From positions 310,001 to 374,000 of the forward strand of contig NZ_LMEB01000006.1 in the NCBI RefSeq assembly GCF_001425945.1: a stretch of 64,000 nucleotides of DNA, read 5' to 3'. This DNA comes from Brevundimonas sp. Root1279 (GTDB lineage: Bacteria > Pseudomonadota > Alphaproteobacteria > Caulobacterales > Caulobacteraceae). Below the pieces are notes generated by a model. That model was not told where the DNA came from and searched no databases. It worked only from the letters and a program-made list of their open reading frames with translations. The position numbers and the translations under genes were made by a program. This document shows, one piece after another, positions 50,062 to 59,344 of this stretch (positions are counted from its first letter, which is position 1; each line of letters opens with the position of its first letter).

Positions 50062-52043
50062 GAGGCCGCTCCCTTGCGGCCGGCGGCGAGGCGCAGGCGG
50101 CGGTCGAACAGGCTGAGCGCCCCGCCCAGGGCCATGATGGCCGGTCCCAGGAAGATCAACCGCGCCCAGGGATTCCACCACACGCGCACGCTCCACGCCG
50201 GGGCGCCGGCCTCGGTGCGGCCGCGCTCGCCCAACACGACGTAGACGTCGTCCAGGCCGCGGAAATCGAGGCCGACTTCGGTGGTCGTCTGGCCGCCGGC
50301 CGGGAAGAAACGGCGCTCCGCGGTGACCTGGCGCGGCGCGGCGCCGTCGACCGTATCGATGGTCAGGCGGCCCTGTTCGGCCAGGTAGTTCGGGCCCTCG
50401 ACGATCTTCACCTCATCCAACCGCACGACCCACTGGCCGGCCTGGACGCTTTCGCCGACCGCCAGCGGACGGGCCGCCTCGACGCGGTAGCCGGTCTCGA
50501 CCACGGCTCCGAGCACGAAGACGCCCAGCCCGGCGTGGGCCAGAGTCGTGCCCCAGGCGCCGAGCGGCAGGCCCTTGGCGCGGCGCAGGACCTCGGCGAA
50601 GGGCGCGCGGAACAGACGGACGCGGTCGGCGGTCTCGCTCAGCGCCCCGAGGATCAGCCAGGCGCCGAGGCCGAGGCCGGCGGCCGACAGCGCGTGGCGC
50701 GGCTCGACCAGCGCCCAAGCGGCCAGGGCGGCGACGACGGCGAGGCCGAAGGCGACGGACAGGCGCTGGCCGACGCCCTTGAGGTCCCCGCGCTTCCAGG
50801 CCAGCAGCGGCCCGGCCGGCAGGATCAGCAGGGCCACGGCCATCAGCGGCACGAAGGTCAGGGCGAAATAGGGCGGGCCGACCGAAATGGTCGCGCCCTG
50901 CGCGGCCTCGAGTATCAGCGGATAGAGGGTGCCCAGCAACACCGTCGCACAGGCGGCGGTGAGGAACAGATTGTTCAACACCAGGGCGCCTTCACGGCTG
51001 ACCGGGGCGAACAGGCCGCCGCCCTTCAGCTGGGGCGCGCGCCAGGCGAACAGGGCGAAGGCCAGGCCGGCCGTGACGCCGAGAATGGCCAGCAGCATCA
51101 AGCCGCGCTGCGGGTCGACGGCGAAGGCGTGGACGCTGGTCAGCACGCCCGAGCGAACCAGGAAGGCGCCCAGCATGGAGAAGGTGAAGGCCAGCAGCGC
51201 CAGGAAGGTGGTCCAGCCGGCCAGCGCCCCGCGCCGCTCGGTGACCACGGCCGAGTGCAGCAGGGCCGCCCCGGCCAGCCAGGGCATGAAGCTGGCGTTC
51301 TCGACCGGGTCCCAGAACCACCAGCCGCCCCAGCCCAGCTCATAGTAGGCCCAGAAGGCGCCGAGGGTGATGCCGACGGTCAGGAAGGCCCAGCTAGCCA
51401 GGGCCCAGGGGCGCACCCAGCGGCCCCAGGCGGGCCAGAAGGCGGCGTTGGCCCGGCCTTCGATCAGGGCGGCGACGGCCAGGGAGAAACAGACCGAGAA
51501 GCCGACGTAGCCGGCGTAGAGCAGGGGCGGATGGAAGGCGAGCGCCGGGTCCTGAAGCAGCGGGTTCAGCGACGCGCCCTGCAGCGGGGCGGGGTCGAGG
51601 CGGGCGAACGGATTGGAAGTGAAGACGGCGAAGGCCAGGAACATCACGCCGAGCAGGCCCTGCACCGCCACGGCGCTGGTCTTCAGTCCGAAGGGCAGGC
51701 CGCGGGCGCGCGACAGGACGGCGCCGAAGCCGGTCATGACCAGACACCACAGCACCAGGGAGCCCTCGTGGCTGCCCCAGGCGCCGGCCACCTTGTAGAG
51801 CATCGGCTTGTCGGTGTGGCTGTTGGCGGCGACGTTGGCGACCGAGAAGTCGGACACCGCGAAGGCGAAGATCAGCACCAGGAAGGCCACGCCCACGGCG
51901 ATGGCGGCGGCCAGCGCGGCGCCCTCGGCGGCGCCGGCCAGCACCGGGCTGCGGCGCAGCCGGCCGACCGTGGCCGCGACGGCCTGCAGCGCCGACAGCG
52001 CCAGGGCGAGGATCAGGGCGAAGGCCCCCAGTTCGACGATCAC
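50058..52043 (-). CDS. ccmF: Heme lyase CcmF
   Basis: CcmF ligates heme from holo-CcmE to apocytochrome c in the inner membrane. The 661-aa protein has about fifteen helices and the WWD motif ELGWGGWWFWDPVENASFMPW near residue 241. A periplasmic domain is near the C-terminus (about 540-620), with conserved His-containing loops. It overlaps ccmE upstream and ccmH downstream by 4 nt each. Confidence 0.95.
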   Translation of the reverse strand: MIVELGAFALILALALSALQAVAATVGRLRRSPVLAGAAEGAALAAAIAVGVAFLVLIFAFAVSDFSVANVAANSHTDKPMLYKVAGAWGSHEGSLVLWCLVMTGFGAVLSRARGLPFGLKTSAVAVQGLLGVMFLAFAVFTSNPFARLDPAPLQGASLNPLLQDPALAFHPPLLYAGYVGFSVCFSLAVAALIEGRANAAFWPAWGRWVRPWALASWAFLTVGITLGAFWAYYELGWGGWWFWDPVENASFMPWLAGAALLHSAVVTERRGALAGWTTFLALLAFTFSMLGAFLVRSGVLTSVHAFAVDPQRGLMLLAILGVTAGLAFALFAWRAPQLKGGGLFAPVSREGALVLNNLFLTAACATVLLGTLYPLILEAAQGATISVGPPYFALTFVPLMAVALLILPAGPLLAWKRGDLKGVGQRLSVAFGLAVVAALAAWALVEPRHALSAAGLGLGAWLILGALSETADRVRLFRAPFAEVLRRAKGLPLGAWGTTLAHAGLGVFVLGAVVETGYRVEAARPLAVGESVQAGQWVVRLDEVKIVEGPNYLAEQGRLTIDTVDGAAPRQVTAERRFFPAGGQTTTEVGLDFRGLDDVYVVLGERGRTEAGAPAWSVRVWWNPWARLIFLGPAIMALGGALSLFDRRLRLAAGRKGAAS

Positions 52044-52504
52044 GTAGCGGGGCCCTCAGCGGGCCGCCACTCGCCCTTTTCCTTCAGGCGGTCGGCGACT
52101 TCGCGCGGCATATAGGTCTCGTCGTGCTTGGCCAGCACCTGGGTGGCGCGGAAGCTGCGGTCGGGCTGGAAGGCGCCTTGGGCCACGATCCCCTGCCCTT
52201 CGCGGAACAGGTCGGGCAGGTCGCCGCTGTAGGTCACGCGGGTGGTCGCCGCATTGTCGGTGACGGTGAACGCCACGTCCGAGCCGTGGCGCACCACGCT
52301 GCCGACCTCGACCAGGCCGCCCAGGCGGACCACGCGACCCGCCGGAGCCTTGTCGGGCGTGGCCTCCGACGGCGAGAAGAAGAAGGTGACGCTGTCGCGC
52401 ATGGCGTAGAGCGACAGGCCCACGGCCAGGGCGAGCACCGGCGCCACGGCGAGCAGGATCCACAGTCGGCGGCGCGCCTTGGGCGACTTCGGCAGCCAGC
52501 TCAT
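52040..52504 (-). CDS. ccmE: Heme chaperone CcmE
   Basis: CcmE carries heme covalently to CcmF. The 154-aa protein has a short cytoplasmic N-terminus, one membrane anchor (about 13-35) and the OB-fold periplasmic domain, with the heme-binding His127 and Tyr131 in LAKHDETYMP. The ATG at 52504 overlaps the ccmI stop; the longer frame is a shadow of ccmI. All key residues are present. Confidence 0.94.
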   Translation of the reverse strand: MSWLPKSPKARRRLWILLAVAPVLALAVGLSLYAMRDSVTFFFSPSEATPDKAPAGRVVRLGGLVEVGSVVRHGSDVAFTVTDNAATTRVTYSGDLPDLFREGQGIVAQGAFQPDRSFRATQVLAKHDETYMPREVADRLKEKGEWRPAEGPAT

Positions 52505-53322
52505 TGCGCACCCCCCGGCATGCGGGCGACCAGGTCGGCGCGGCGCGGATCGTCGGCGGCCAGCGCAGCGATCAGCGGGGTCCACATTTCGCGCACCGTC
52601 GCCGCGTCGCCGCGGGCGAGGGCGGCCTCACCCAGGAAGTAGCGGGCGCCGAGCTGCTCCGGGTCGCGCTTCAGGGCTTCGCGGAAGGCGGCCTCGGCGT
52701 CGCCGTCGACGGCGCCGTCGCTCATACGGACCAGGCTCTCGCCCAGATGCGACCAGGTGGTGGCGTCGCCGGGTTCGATGGCCAGGACGCGGCGGAAGGC
52801 CGAGACGGCCCCGACCGGATCGCCGGCCATGAAGCGGGCGGCGCCGAGCTGGCGCAGGGCCTCGACGTTGTCAGGCTGCTCCTCGACGACACGGCCGATG
52901 ACGGCGGCCAGCTGCGGGGCCTCCAGCATCTCCGGCGGCATCGTCGTCCATTCGTCGACGCGGCCCTCCCACGGCTGATCGGGCAGGCCCACCTGACCGA
53001 CGACGGCGTAAAGGCCCAGGGCCGCGGCGACCGTGGCGACGATCCCGCCCAGCACGACCCAGCGGTCACGGCCGCCGGCGCGAACCGGGGCGGAGTCGCG
53101 CTGGCCGGCGAGGATGCGGCGGCCGGCCTCCGCGCGCGCGGCGGTCCAGCCGGCTTCGTCGAGCAGGCCGCGAGCCTTTAGCCGATCCAGCTCGGCCAGT
53201 TCAGCGGCCGCGGCGGCGGCGGGCACAGGCTCGCCCGCATCCACGCCCTTGCGCGCGCCGGTGAGCACGAGCAGGCCCGCGAGGGCGGCGAGCAGCCCCG
53301 TCATGATCCAGAAAACCGTCAT
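52501..53322 (-). CDS. ccmI: Cytochrome c biogenesis protein CcmI (TPR)
   Basis: This 273-aa apocytochrome c chaperone has two transmembrane helices (about 3-22 and 87-108) separated by a cytoplasmic loop (AAAAELAELDRLKARGLLDEAGWTAARAEAGRRIL), then a periplasmic TPR domain (about 140-265; LRQLGAARFMAGDPVGAVSAFRRVLAIEPGDATTW). It is first in the ccm operon, 19 nt after an unknown 453-aa gene that may be co-transcribed. Confidence 0.9.
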   Translation of the reverse strand: MTVFWIMTGLLAALAGLLVLTGARKGVDAGEPVPAAAAAAELAELDRLKARGLLDEAGWTAARAEAGRRILAGQRDSAPVRAGGRDRWVVLGGIVATVAAALGLYAVVGQVGLPDQPWEGRVDEWTTMPPEMLEAPQLAAVIGRVVEEQPDNVEALRQLGAARFMAGDPVGAVSAFRRVLAIEPGDATTWSHLGESLVRMSDGAVDGDAEAAFREALKRDPEQLGARYFLGEAALARGDAATVREMWTPLIAALAADDPRRADLVARMPGGAQ

Positions 53323-53341
53323 CGCCGCGCGATGTAGCCGA

Positions 53342-54703
53342 TCAGGCCGCCCGCGACGAGGGGTTGGGGTCCCCGTTCGGGGCGCCGGCGACCGCGGCGC
53401 GGCGACGCACCGTCCGCGCCGCGTCCTTCGCGTCAATCAGATCGAGGCAACGCGCGGCCAGCTCGACGAGGCGCAGGGCGTTGGTCTCGTCCTCGGCCTC
53501 GCCGTCGTTGATCATCGACAGGGCCTGGTCGGCGTAGTCGGCGAGGCGGCCGGTCAGGGACTCGACCAGCTTCTTGCGGTCGGACTCGGCGCCGAAGATC
53601 GAGGCCGGGCCGCGCACGGCCCCGACCAGCTTGAGCAGGTGGCGCACGGCCTGGACGCTCTCGCCCTGGACCGGCGCGCTGAGCAAGGGCGCCTTGCGGG
53701 TCATGCGGCCGACAATCTGGACCCGCTCCAGCGGCAGGGCCTTCTCGACCGAGCGGTCGGCGGCGCGCAGGAAGGCGCTGAGCTGGCCCGCGATGGTCGC
53801 CCGCCCGTCACGCACCGACTTGCCCCAGACGCTGAGCGGATTCAGCGTCAGCGTCATGTCGAGCTCGTTGAGCACGTTCGAACACCAGATCAGGTCCTCG
53901 ATCACCGGATCGACCCCGGCGTTGTCGTCACCCGGCTTGAAGGCGGCGATGCGCGCCACGCGTGCGTCGACGCCGACGATCAGTCGTTCGACGAAGCCGG
54001 CCAGCTCGGAGGCGCTCAGGAAGCCCTCACGCCCCGATGAGCCGGAGGTCTGGGTGACGATGCGCAGGATCAGCACCGCGTCGTCGAGGTGCGCGAACAG
54101 GATCTCCAGCACCCGCTGGGCGCCGTCGGCGCGCACGGCGGCGCTGTCCTTGAGCAGCAGGCGCAGCTCGGCGATCTGGTCGGCGTCGGGGCGTTTGAGC
54201 CAGATCTCGATCGACGGCAGGCCTCGGCGGGCGATGTGGGCCAGGTCGAGGCAGGCGGCCAGCTCGGCCAGGCCGCGCTCGCGCGCGGCGGCGTCGACCG
54301 AGGGCGGCCAGACCTCGTCCGGGCGGTCGCGAACGGCGGCGGAGGCGGCCAGGCAGATGCGATCGGCGACAGCGGTCTGATCCGGGCCCTTCTTGTCCAG
54401 CCGGGGCAGCAGGTGCGGCTCGCGCGCGGCGGCCAGCTTCCACAGCCGGCGCAGCACCTGCGCGGGGAAGGTGACGCCCTCGACGAAGTCGGCGCGGGGC
54501 CGGAACATCGGGATCAGGGGGGCCAGGACGGTGCGGCGGCGGGCGCGGTCGAGGCTCGCCTCGGCCAGCAGGGCTTTCAGCTCGCCCACCCGCTCGCCCT
54601 TGAGCCCGCCGATGGCCGCCGTCAGGGTTCCGAGCATGGCGTCAGGCGCCTGCTCGATGAGAGCAGTCATGGCGACACGATGGGCGACAGTCAGCCCGGC
54701 CAT
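53342..54703 (-). CDS. Conserved hypothetical protein upstream of the ccm operon
   Basis: This 453-aa soluble protein is predicted to be almost wholly alpha-helical with no signal peptide, membrane helix or recognisable catalytic motif. It opens MAGLTVAHRVAMTALIEQAPDAML. Features are basic segments (DRARRRTVLAPLIPMFRPRADF), a Leu/Ala-rich middle (about 150-230) and a short polar C-terminus. Its position 19 nt before ccmI on the same strand suggests shared transcription, but a role in cytochrome maturation is only guesswork. I do not recognise the family. Confidence 0.75.
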   Translation of the reverse strand: MAGLTVAHRVAMTALIEQAPDAMLGTLTAAIGGLKGERVGELKALLAEASLDRARRRTVLAPLIPMFRPRADFVEGVTFPAQVLRRLWKLAAAREPHLLPRLDKKGPDQTAVADRICLAASAAVRDRPDEVWPPSVDAAARERGLAELAACLDLAHIARRGLPSIEIWLKRPDADQIAELRLLLKDSAAVRADGAQRVLEILFAHLDDAVLILRIVTQTSGSSGREGFLSASELAGFVERLIVGVDARVARIAAFKPGDDNAGVDPVIEDLIWCSNVLNELDMTLTLNPLSVWGKSVRDGRATIAGQLSAFLRAADRSVEKALPLERVQIVGRMTRKAPLLSAPVQGESVQAVRHLLKLVGAVRGPASIFGAESDRKKLVESLTGRLADYADQALSMINDGEAEDETNALRLVELAARCLDLIDAKDAARTVRRRAAVAGAPNGDPNPSSRAA

Positions 54704-54786
54704 TCAAAAACCTCTGGGCCGGCGAAACGGGCCGGACAGGCTATGCTGCCTCAGCTGGGTTAACATCCGCTATCCAAAGACTTTTA

Positions 54787-56265
54787 TCAGATCTCGGCGG
54801 TCGGCAGCTCGAGCACGGCCTTGAGCCCGCCCAGTTCGCTGTCGGCCAGGGAGACCCGGCCGCCGTACGCGCGGGTCAGCTCGACCACAATGGACAGGCC
54901 CAGACCCGATCCGGGCGTGCTTTCGTCCATCCGGGCGCCGCGCTCCAGGGCGGCCTCGCGCAGTTCCTCGGCCAGGCCGGGACCGTCGTCCTCGACCACC
55001 ACCACCATCTGGCCCAGCCCCGTCGCACCGGCGGAGACGCGGACGCGCCGCCTGGCCCATTTGCAGGCGTTCTCCATCAAATTGCCGAGGATCTCCTGCA
55101 GGTCCTGCCGCTCGCCGCGGAAACCGAGATCGTCGGGCGCGCGCCAGTCGATCTCGACGCCCTTGGACTCGAAGACCCGCTCCAGCATCACCGCCATCTC
55201 GTCGATGACCTCGGGCATGGAGGTGCGCTCTCCCAGCAGCTGGGCGCGGGCGGCGGCGCGGGCGCGGCGCAGGTGGTGATCGACCTGGGCCTTCATCACC
55301 TCGGTCTGTTTGCGCACGGCGTCGGGCAGCGGTCCCTTCTGGGTCCCGGCCTCGGCCAGCATGACCGACAGCGGCGTCTTCAGCGCGTGGGCGAGGTTGC
55401 CGACATGGGTGCGCTGGCGCTCGACGGTCTCCTGGTTGTGGTCCAGCAGGCGGTTGACCTGCTCGGCCAGGGGCCGGATTTCGAGCGGATAGACGCCGGC
55501 GATGCGGGCCGCCTTGCCCTTGCGGACATCGGCGATCTCATTGCGCAGGCCGTAGAGAGGCCGCAGGCCGATCTGCACCTGCAGGAAGACCGCGATGACC
55601 AGGCCCAGGCCGAGGATCAGCAGGGCCGTCCAGGTGAAGGTGGCGAACTGGCGGGTGTCGGCGTCGATGTTGGACCGGTCCAGCCCAGCCAGGAAGACCA
55701 GCGGCTCCGCCCGGCCAGGCAGGTGTTTCATGCTGGCGGCGACGCGCAACGGCTTGCCGAGCGGCCCTTCGCCGTTCGGACGCAGTCCGTCGAGGTCGTT
55801 GTAGCTGATCGTCTCGCCCAAGGCGTCGCGGAGACGGCCCGGCAGGTCGTTCGGAATGGTCAGGTTCTCGCTCGCAAGCGAGGGCGAGCGGACCAGCACG
55901 CGCAGGCTTCCGTCCGGCCGCGGCTCGGCCACCGCCCAGTATTTGCCCGACAGCGGACGCAGGGTCCGGGCGTCCTTGATCTCGGCGACGGTGACGCCGT
56001 CGGGTCCGGCGTTGGTGGCGATGACCACCTCGTCGATGGTGTCGGCCAGGACGTTGCCGAGCCGTCTCAGGGCGGTTTCCTGGTACTGGGTGGTCAGCGC
56101 CCAGCCGGTCAGGACCAGGGCCACGATGATCCACGCCGAGGCCAGCCAGATCAGACGGCGCGTCAGGCTGCGGCCCGGACGGCCGAACCAGCGGCCCCAG
56201 GTGCGCGGCTCGTCGTTCGCCGCCGCCGGCTCCAGTTCGGAAACGCCCCCCGCCGGCTCGGTCAC
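54787..56265 (-). CDS. Sensor histidine kinase (PhoQ-like)
   Basis: This 492-aa kinase has transmembrane helices at about 37-60 and 210-232 around a periplasmic sensor domain of about 150 residues, a HAMP-like linker, HisKA with His293 (VGNLAHALKTPLSVM) and HATPase_c (LMENACKWA, EDDGPGL, GSGLGLSIV). The HALKTPL form of the H-box is typical of PhoQ-type kinases. It overlaps its response regulator by 4 nt. The periplasmic domain has few acidic clusters, so a PhoQ-like magnesium signal is not assured. Confidence 0.9.
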   Translation of the reverse strand: MTEPAGGVSELEPAAANDEPRTWGRWFGRPGRSLTRRLIWLASAWIIVALVLTGWALTTQYQETALRRLGNVLADTIDEVVIATNAGPDGVTVAEIKDARTLRPLSGKYWAVAEPRPDGSLRVLVRSPSLASENLTIPNDLPGRLRDALGETISYNDLDGLRPNGEGPLGKPLRVAASMKHLPGRAEPLVFLAGLDRSNIDADTRQFATFTWTALLILGLGLVIAVFLQVQIGLRPLYGLRNEIADVRKGKAARIAGVYPLEIRPLAEQVNRLLDHNQETVERQRTHVGNLAHALKTPLSVMLAEAGTQKGPLPDAVRKQTEVMKAQVDHHLRRARAAARAQLLGERTSMPEVIDEMAVMLERVFESKGVEIDWRAPDDLGFRGERQDLQEILGNLMENACKWARRRVRVSAGATGLGQMVVVVEDDGPGLAEELREAALERGARMDESTPGSGLGLSIVVELTRAYGGRVSLADSELGGLKAVLELPTAEI

Positions 56266-56942
56266 GCCGCCTGGGACTCCCCGGCCAGCGGCGTCAGCCG
56301 ATAGCCCAGGCCCCGCACGGTTTCGATCCGGTCAGGGCCGATCTTCTTGCGCAGGCGGCCGACGAAGACCTCGATGGTGTTGGAGTCGCGGTCGAAGTCC
56401 TGGTCGTACAGGTGCTCGACCAGCTCGGTCCGGCTGATCACCCGGCCCTGGTGCATCATCAGATAGTGCAGCAGGCGGTATTCCAGCGAGGTCAGGCGCA
56501 GGGGCTCTCCGTTGACGTTGGCGCGCGCCGCACGGGGATCGAGGCGCAGTCCGCCGCACGACAGCGTGGCCGAGGCGATGCCGGCCGAGCGGCGCAGCAG
56601 GGCGCGCAGGCGGGCCAGCAGCTCTTCGGTGTGGAAGGGCTTGGTCAGATAGTCGTCGGCGCCCGCGTCGAAGCCCGAGACCTTGTCCGACCAGGCCCCG
56701 CGGGCGGTCAGGATCAGAACGGGCGTGGTCTTGCCGTCACGGCGCCAGCGCTCAAGCACCGAGACGCCGTCGATCTTGGGCAGGCCCAGATCGAGCACGA
56801 TGACGTCATAGGGCTCGTTGTCGCCGAGGTAGTGCGCCTCCTCGCCGTCGGCGGCGTGGTCGACGGCATAGCCGGCGTCGCCCAGCGCGCCCTTCAGCTG
56901 GCGGGACAGGTCCGCATCATCCTCGACAAGCAATACGCGCAT
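56262..56942 (-). CDS. OmpR-family response regulator (PhoP-like)
   Basis: This 226-aa regulator has a receiver with E7/D8/D9, Asp51 (IVLDLGLPKIDG) and the LTKPF Lys, then a winged-helix DNA-binding domain (LTSLEYRLLHYLMMHQGRVISRTELVEHLYDQDFDRDSNTIEVFVGRLRKKI). The segment DFDRDSNTIEVFV is typical of PhoP/QseB-type regulators. The gene upstream, an exported small protein, ends immediately before its ATG, so all three are one operon. Confidence 0.92.
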   Translation of the reverse strand: MRVLLVEDDADLSRQLKGALGDAGYAVDHAADGEEAHYLGDNEPYDVIVLDLGLPKIDGVSVLERWRRDGKTTPVLILTARGAWSDKVSGFDAGADDYLTKPFHTEELLARLRALLRRSAGIASATLSCGGLRLDPRAARANVNGEPLRLTSLEYRLLHYLMMHQGRVISRTELVEHLYDQDFDRDSNTIEVFVGRLRKKIGPDRIETVRGLGYRLTPLAGESQAA

Positions 56943-57350
56943 TCAGCGTTCTCCAATGACGCGGCCGCGGCCGTCGACCATAATGTCGGCCACCCGGCCG
57001 CCGGGATACTCCCAACGCACGACAACGCCGTCGCCGCTGTTTCGGGCGCCCAGAAAACGACCGGGACGACCGGCCGAGGCGCGCTGGACGGCCTCGCCCA
57101 TGTCCACGCGCGGGCGGTCGTCCTGCGTCTCGCGACGGTCCACGCCTCGGCCGCCCTGCTCCTGCGGCCCGGCTGTACGGGGACGGCCGGCCGAGGGGCG
57201 CTGCGAGGCTTCGCCCCCGCCTGCGCGGGGACGGTCTTGCTGCATCTCGCGACGCGGGCGACCGTCGCGGCCGTCCTGGTCCTGAGCCGCGACCGAGAGG
57301 GGCGCAGCTGCGAGGACGGCGGCCAGAAGGTATGCGGGCATCCGGTTCAT
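56943..57350 (-). CDS. Exported PepSY-like small protein with internal duplication
   Basis: This 135-aa protein has a signal peptide (1-22, ending SVAAQ). The middle is two diverged copies of a unit of about 25 residues: RREMQQDRPRAGGGEASQRP then RRETQDDRPRVDMGEAVQRA, each followed by SAGRP. The C-terminal end (VVRWEYPGGRVADIMVDGRGRVI) resembles a PepSY-like beta-hairpin. The ATG at 57350 starts the signal peptide. The stop abuts the response-regulator ATG, so it heads the two-component operon and may be a periplasmic accessory to the kinase (inference). Confidence 0.7.
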   Translation of the reverse strand: MNRMPAYLLAAVLAAAPLSVAAQDQDGRDGRPRREMQQDRPRAGGGEASQRPSAGRPRTAGPQEQGGRGVDRRETQDDRPRVDMGEAVQRASAGRPGRFLGARNSGDGVVVRWEYPGGRVADIMVDGRGRVIGER

Positions 57351-57591
57351 GACGGTCGGTCTAGTCCCCAGGCTCTGAACGCGGGCTGAACGGCGAGCAT
57401 AGTCGGATTTCACCGTCATGCGACGCCCGCCAGCGCATCTCCCTCTTACGCGCGCGAGAGGCGGCATGGATGCGATTTCATCGACATGAACGCAAGCTGC
57501 ACAGCCTCGTTCAGATCAGGCTCAGCCGTGGGGTGGTCTTTTGCAGTCAACGCAGCCGAACCGGCCGCGTCGAACGCGAAGGAAAACGACC

Positions 57592-57978
57592 ATGATGAAG
57601 AAAGCCCTCATCCCCGTCCTGGCCCTCGCCGCGGCTGCCGTCGCGGTCCCGGCCGCGGCCCAGAACTACGATCGCAACGACCGCAACGACCGCTATGAGC
57701 GCCAGCACGATCGCGACGACTATCGTAACTGGCAGTCGATCAGCCAGCGCAAGTATCAGCTCGATCGCCGGATCGACAACGGCATGCGCAACGGCTCGCT
57801 GAGCCGCCGCGAAGCCGGCCGCCTGAAGACCGAGCTGAACAGCCTGGTCCGTCTGGAGCGCAGCTACCTGCGCGGCGGTCTGACCCGTTGGGAACGGAGC
57901 GACCTCGACCGTCGTTATGATCGTCTCGCCTATCAGGTGCGATCGGAACGCCGCGACCGCGATGATCGCCGCTACTAA
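57592..57978 (+). CDS. Exported Arg/Asp-rich protein, paralogue of the 36-kb protein
   Basis: This 128-aa protein has a signal peptide (1-23, ending PAAAQ). A charged repeat follows (NYDRNDRNDRYERQHDRDD), then a helical domain shared with the protein at 35907: MRNGSLSRREAGRLKTELNSL, then RSYLRGGLTRWERSDLDRRYDRLAYQVRSE. GAAGGAAAACGACC precedes the ATG, and a strong terminator follows. It is divergent from the two-component operon. Probably periplasmic; function unknown. Confidence 0.75.
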   Translation: MMKKALIPVLALAAAAVAVPAAAQNYDRNDRNDRYERQHDRDDYRNWQSISQRKYQLDRRIDNGMRNGSLSRREAGRLKTELNSLVRLERSYLRGGLTRWERSDLDRRYDRLAYQVRSERRDRDDRRY

Positions 57979-58005
57979 GGTTTGACTTTCCTCCCCGAAG
58001 GTCCG

Positions 58006-58040
58006 AGGGCGCCGTCCGAAAGGGCGGCGCCCTTTCCTTT
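58006..58040 (+). terminator. Rho-independent terminator after the Arg/Asp-rich protein gene
   Basis: AGGGCGCCGTCC (58006-58017), a GAAA tetraloop and GGGCGGCGCCCT (58022-58033) form a 12-bp stem with one G-U pair, followed by TTCCTTT. It lies 28 nt after the stop and before the convergent PhzF gene. Confidence 0.85.
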
Positions 58041-58056
58041 GCGCGCATCCGATGGA

Positions 58057-58866
58057 TCAGAGGCGCAGCCGACTCTCGATCACGGTCACGGCCCGCCCGC
58101 GCAGCAACACCCGGTCGCCGCGGGTCTCGGTCTCGAGGTCGCCCCCGCGGCCCGGGAAGACCTGGCGGAAGCGCACCGTCGATCGGCCCAGCCTGTCGGC
58201 GTAGAGCGGTCCCAAAATGCAGTGGGCCGAGCCTGTGGCCGGGTCTTCGTCGACGCCGCAGCCGGGGGCGAAGAAGCGGTCCACGACATCGACTGCGTCG
58301 GCCGGATCGGCGGCGGCGCAGACGATCACCTGGCCGAGTTCGCCCGCCTCGCCCTGGATCGCCGCCACGGCCCGCAGGTCGGGCCGCACCGCATGCACAG
58401 CGGCCGCATCGGTCAGCACGGCGACCAGATAGCGCCCGGCCCAGACCTCGACCGGTTCGACGCCCAGGGCCTCGGCCAGGCCGGCGACGGGGCCGGTGCG
58501 GCGCGGCGGATCGGCGGGGAAGTCCATCTCATAGCCGTCGCCCGCCCGCCGCACGATCAGCGGACCGGAGCGGCTGTCGAAGGTCACGGCCCCGGCCTCG
58601 AGGCCCAGCTCGGACAGCAACACATGGGCCGAGCCCAGGGTGGCGTGGCCGCACAGGTCGACCTCCATGCCCGGCGTGAACCAGCGCAGGCCGAAGCGAG
58701 CCGGCTCGGCGGTCCTGAGCAGGAAGGCGGTCTCCGCCTGGTTGTTCTCCTTGGCCAGCGACTGCATCCAGCCGGCGTCGGGCCATTCATCGAACGGCTC
58801 GACCACGCAGGCCGGATTGCCCATGAAGGGGGCGGATGCGAAGGCGTCGACGGTCCACTGGCGCAT
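58057..58866 (-). CDS. PhzF-family isomerase/epimerase
   Basis: This 269-aa protein belongs to the PhzF/diaminopimelate-epimerase fold. The catalytic Glu45 (NNQAETAFL) matches PhzF numbering, and [26 protein letters not shown] is the conserved C-terminal phosphate/acid-binding block. The opening [17 protein letters not shown] is typical. No other phenazine gene is near, so this is one of the stand-alone family members of unknown substrate. Confidence 0.9.
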   Translation of the reverse strand: MRQWTVDAFASAPFMGNPACVVEPFDEWPDAGWMQSLAKENNQAETAFLLRTAEPARFGLRWFTPGMEVDLCGHATLGSAHVLLSELGLEAGAVTFDSRSGPLIVRRAGDGYEMDFPADPPRRTGPVAGLAEALGVEPVEVWAGRYLVAVLTDAAAVHAVRPDLRAVAAIQGEAGELGQVIVCAAADPADAVDVVDRFFAPGCGVDEDPATGSAHCILGPLYADRLGRSTVRFRQVFPGRGGDLETETRGDRVLLRGRAVTVIESRLRL

Positions 58867-58912
58867 GGTTTCGCTGGTACGCTTCCTTGGCCCCGCGCGC
58901 TATATCCGACCC

Positions 58913-59344
58913 ATGGCAGAGCTTCGCACCGAACTGACCGACGACGAGTTGCGCACCGCCTGGCGGTGGATCGCGCAGGAGAGCTACTGGGCCAAGGGCA
59001 TCTCCTGGCCCCTGTTCGAGCGCGCCTGCCGCGGCTCCTATTGCTTCGGTCTGGTCGAGGACGGGACGCTCGAGGCCTTCGCCCGCGTGGTCAGCGACGG
59101 CGCCACCTTCGCCTGGCTCTGCGATGTCTTCGTCAGCAAAGACGCCCGGGGCAAGGGCCACGGCAAGGCGCTGATGGACGCCGCGATGGCCGATCCGCGG
59201 CTGCAGGACCTGCGCCGCTGGAGCCTGGCCACCGCGGACGCGCATGGGCTGTACCGCCAGTACGGCTTCGAGCCGGCCAATGCGGCGACGCACATGGAAC
59301 GGCTTGAGCCGGGCGTCTATGCGCGGCTGGCCGATCAGGCCTGA
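58913..59344 (+). CDS. GNAT-family N-acetyltransferase
   Basis: This 143-aa acetyltransferase has the acetyl-CoA loop VFVSKDARGKGHGKALMDAAMADPRLQ (about 73-98) and the closing AHGLYRQYGFEPANAATHME. I chose the ATG at 58913 because the longer frame from 58640 lies inside the divergent PhzF gene. The gene ends 10 nt inside the convergent nucleotidyltransferase gene. The substrate is unknown. Confidence 0.88.
   Translation: MAELRTELTDDELRTAWRWIAQESYWAKGISWPLFERACRGSYCFGLVEDGTLEAFARVVSDGATFAWLCDVFVSKDARGKGHGKALMDAAMADPRLQDLRRWSLATADAHGLYRQYGFEPANAATHMERLEPGVYARLADQA

Noticed and set aside
58057..58866. Phenazine biosynthesis cluster
   Set aside because: PhzF alone is widespread; no phzA-E or phzG gene is present.
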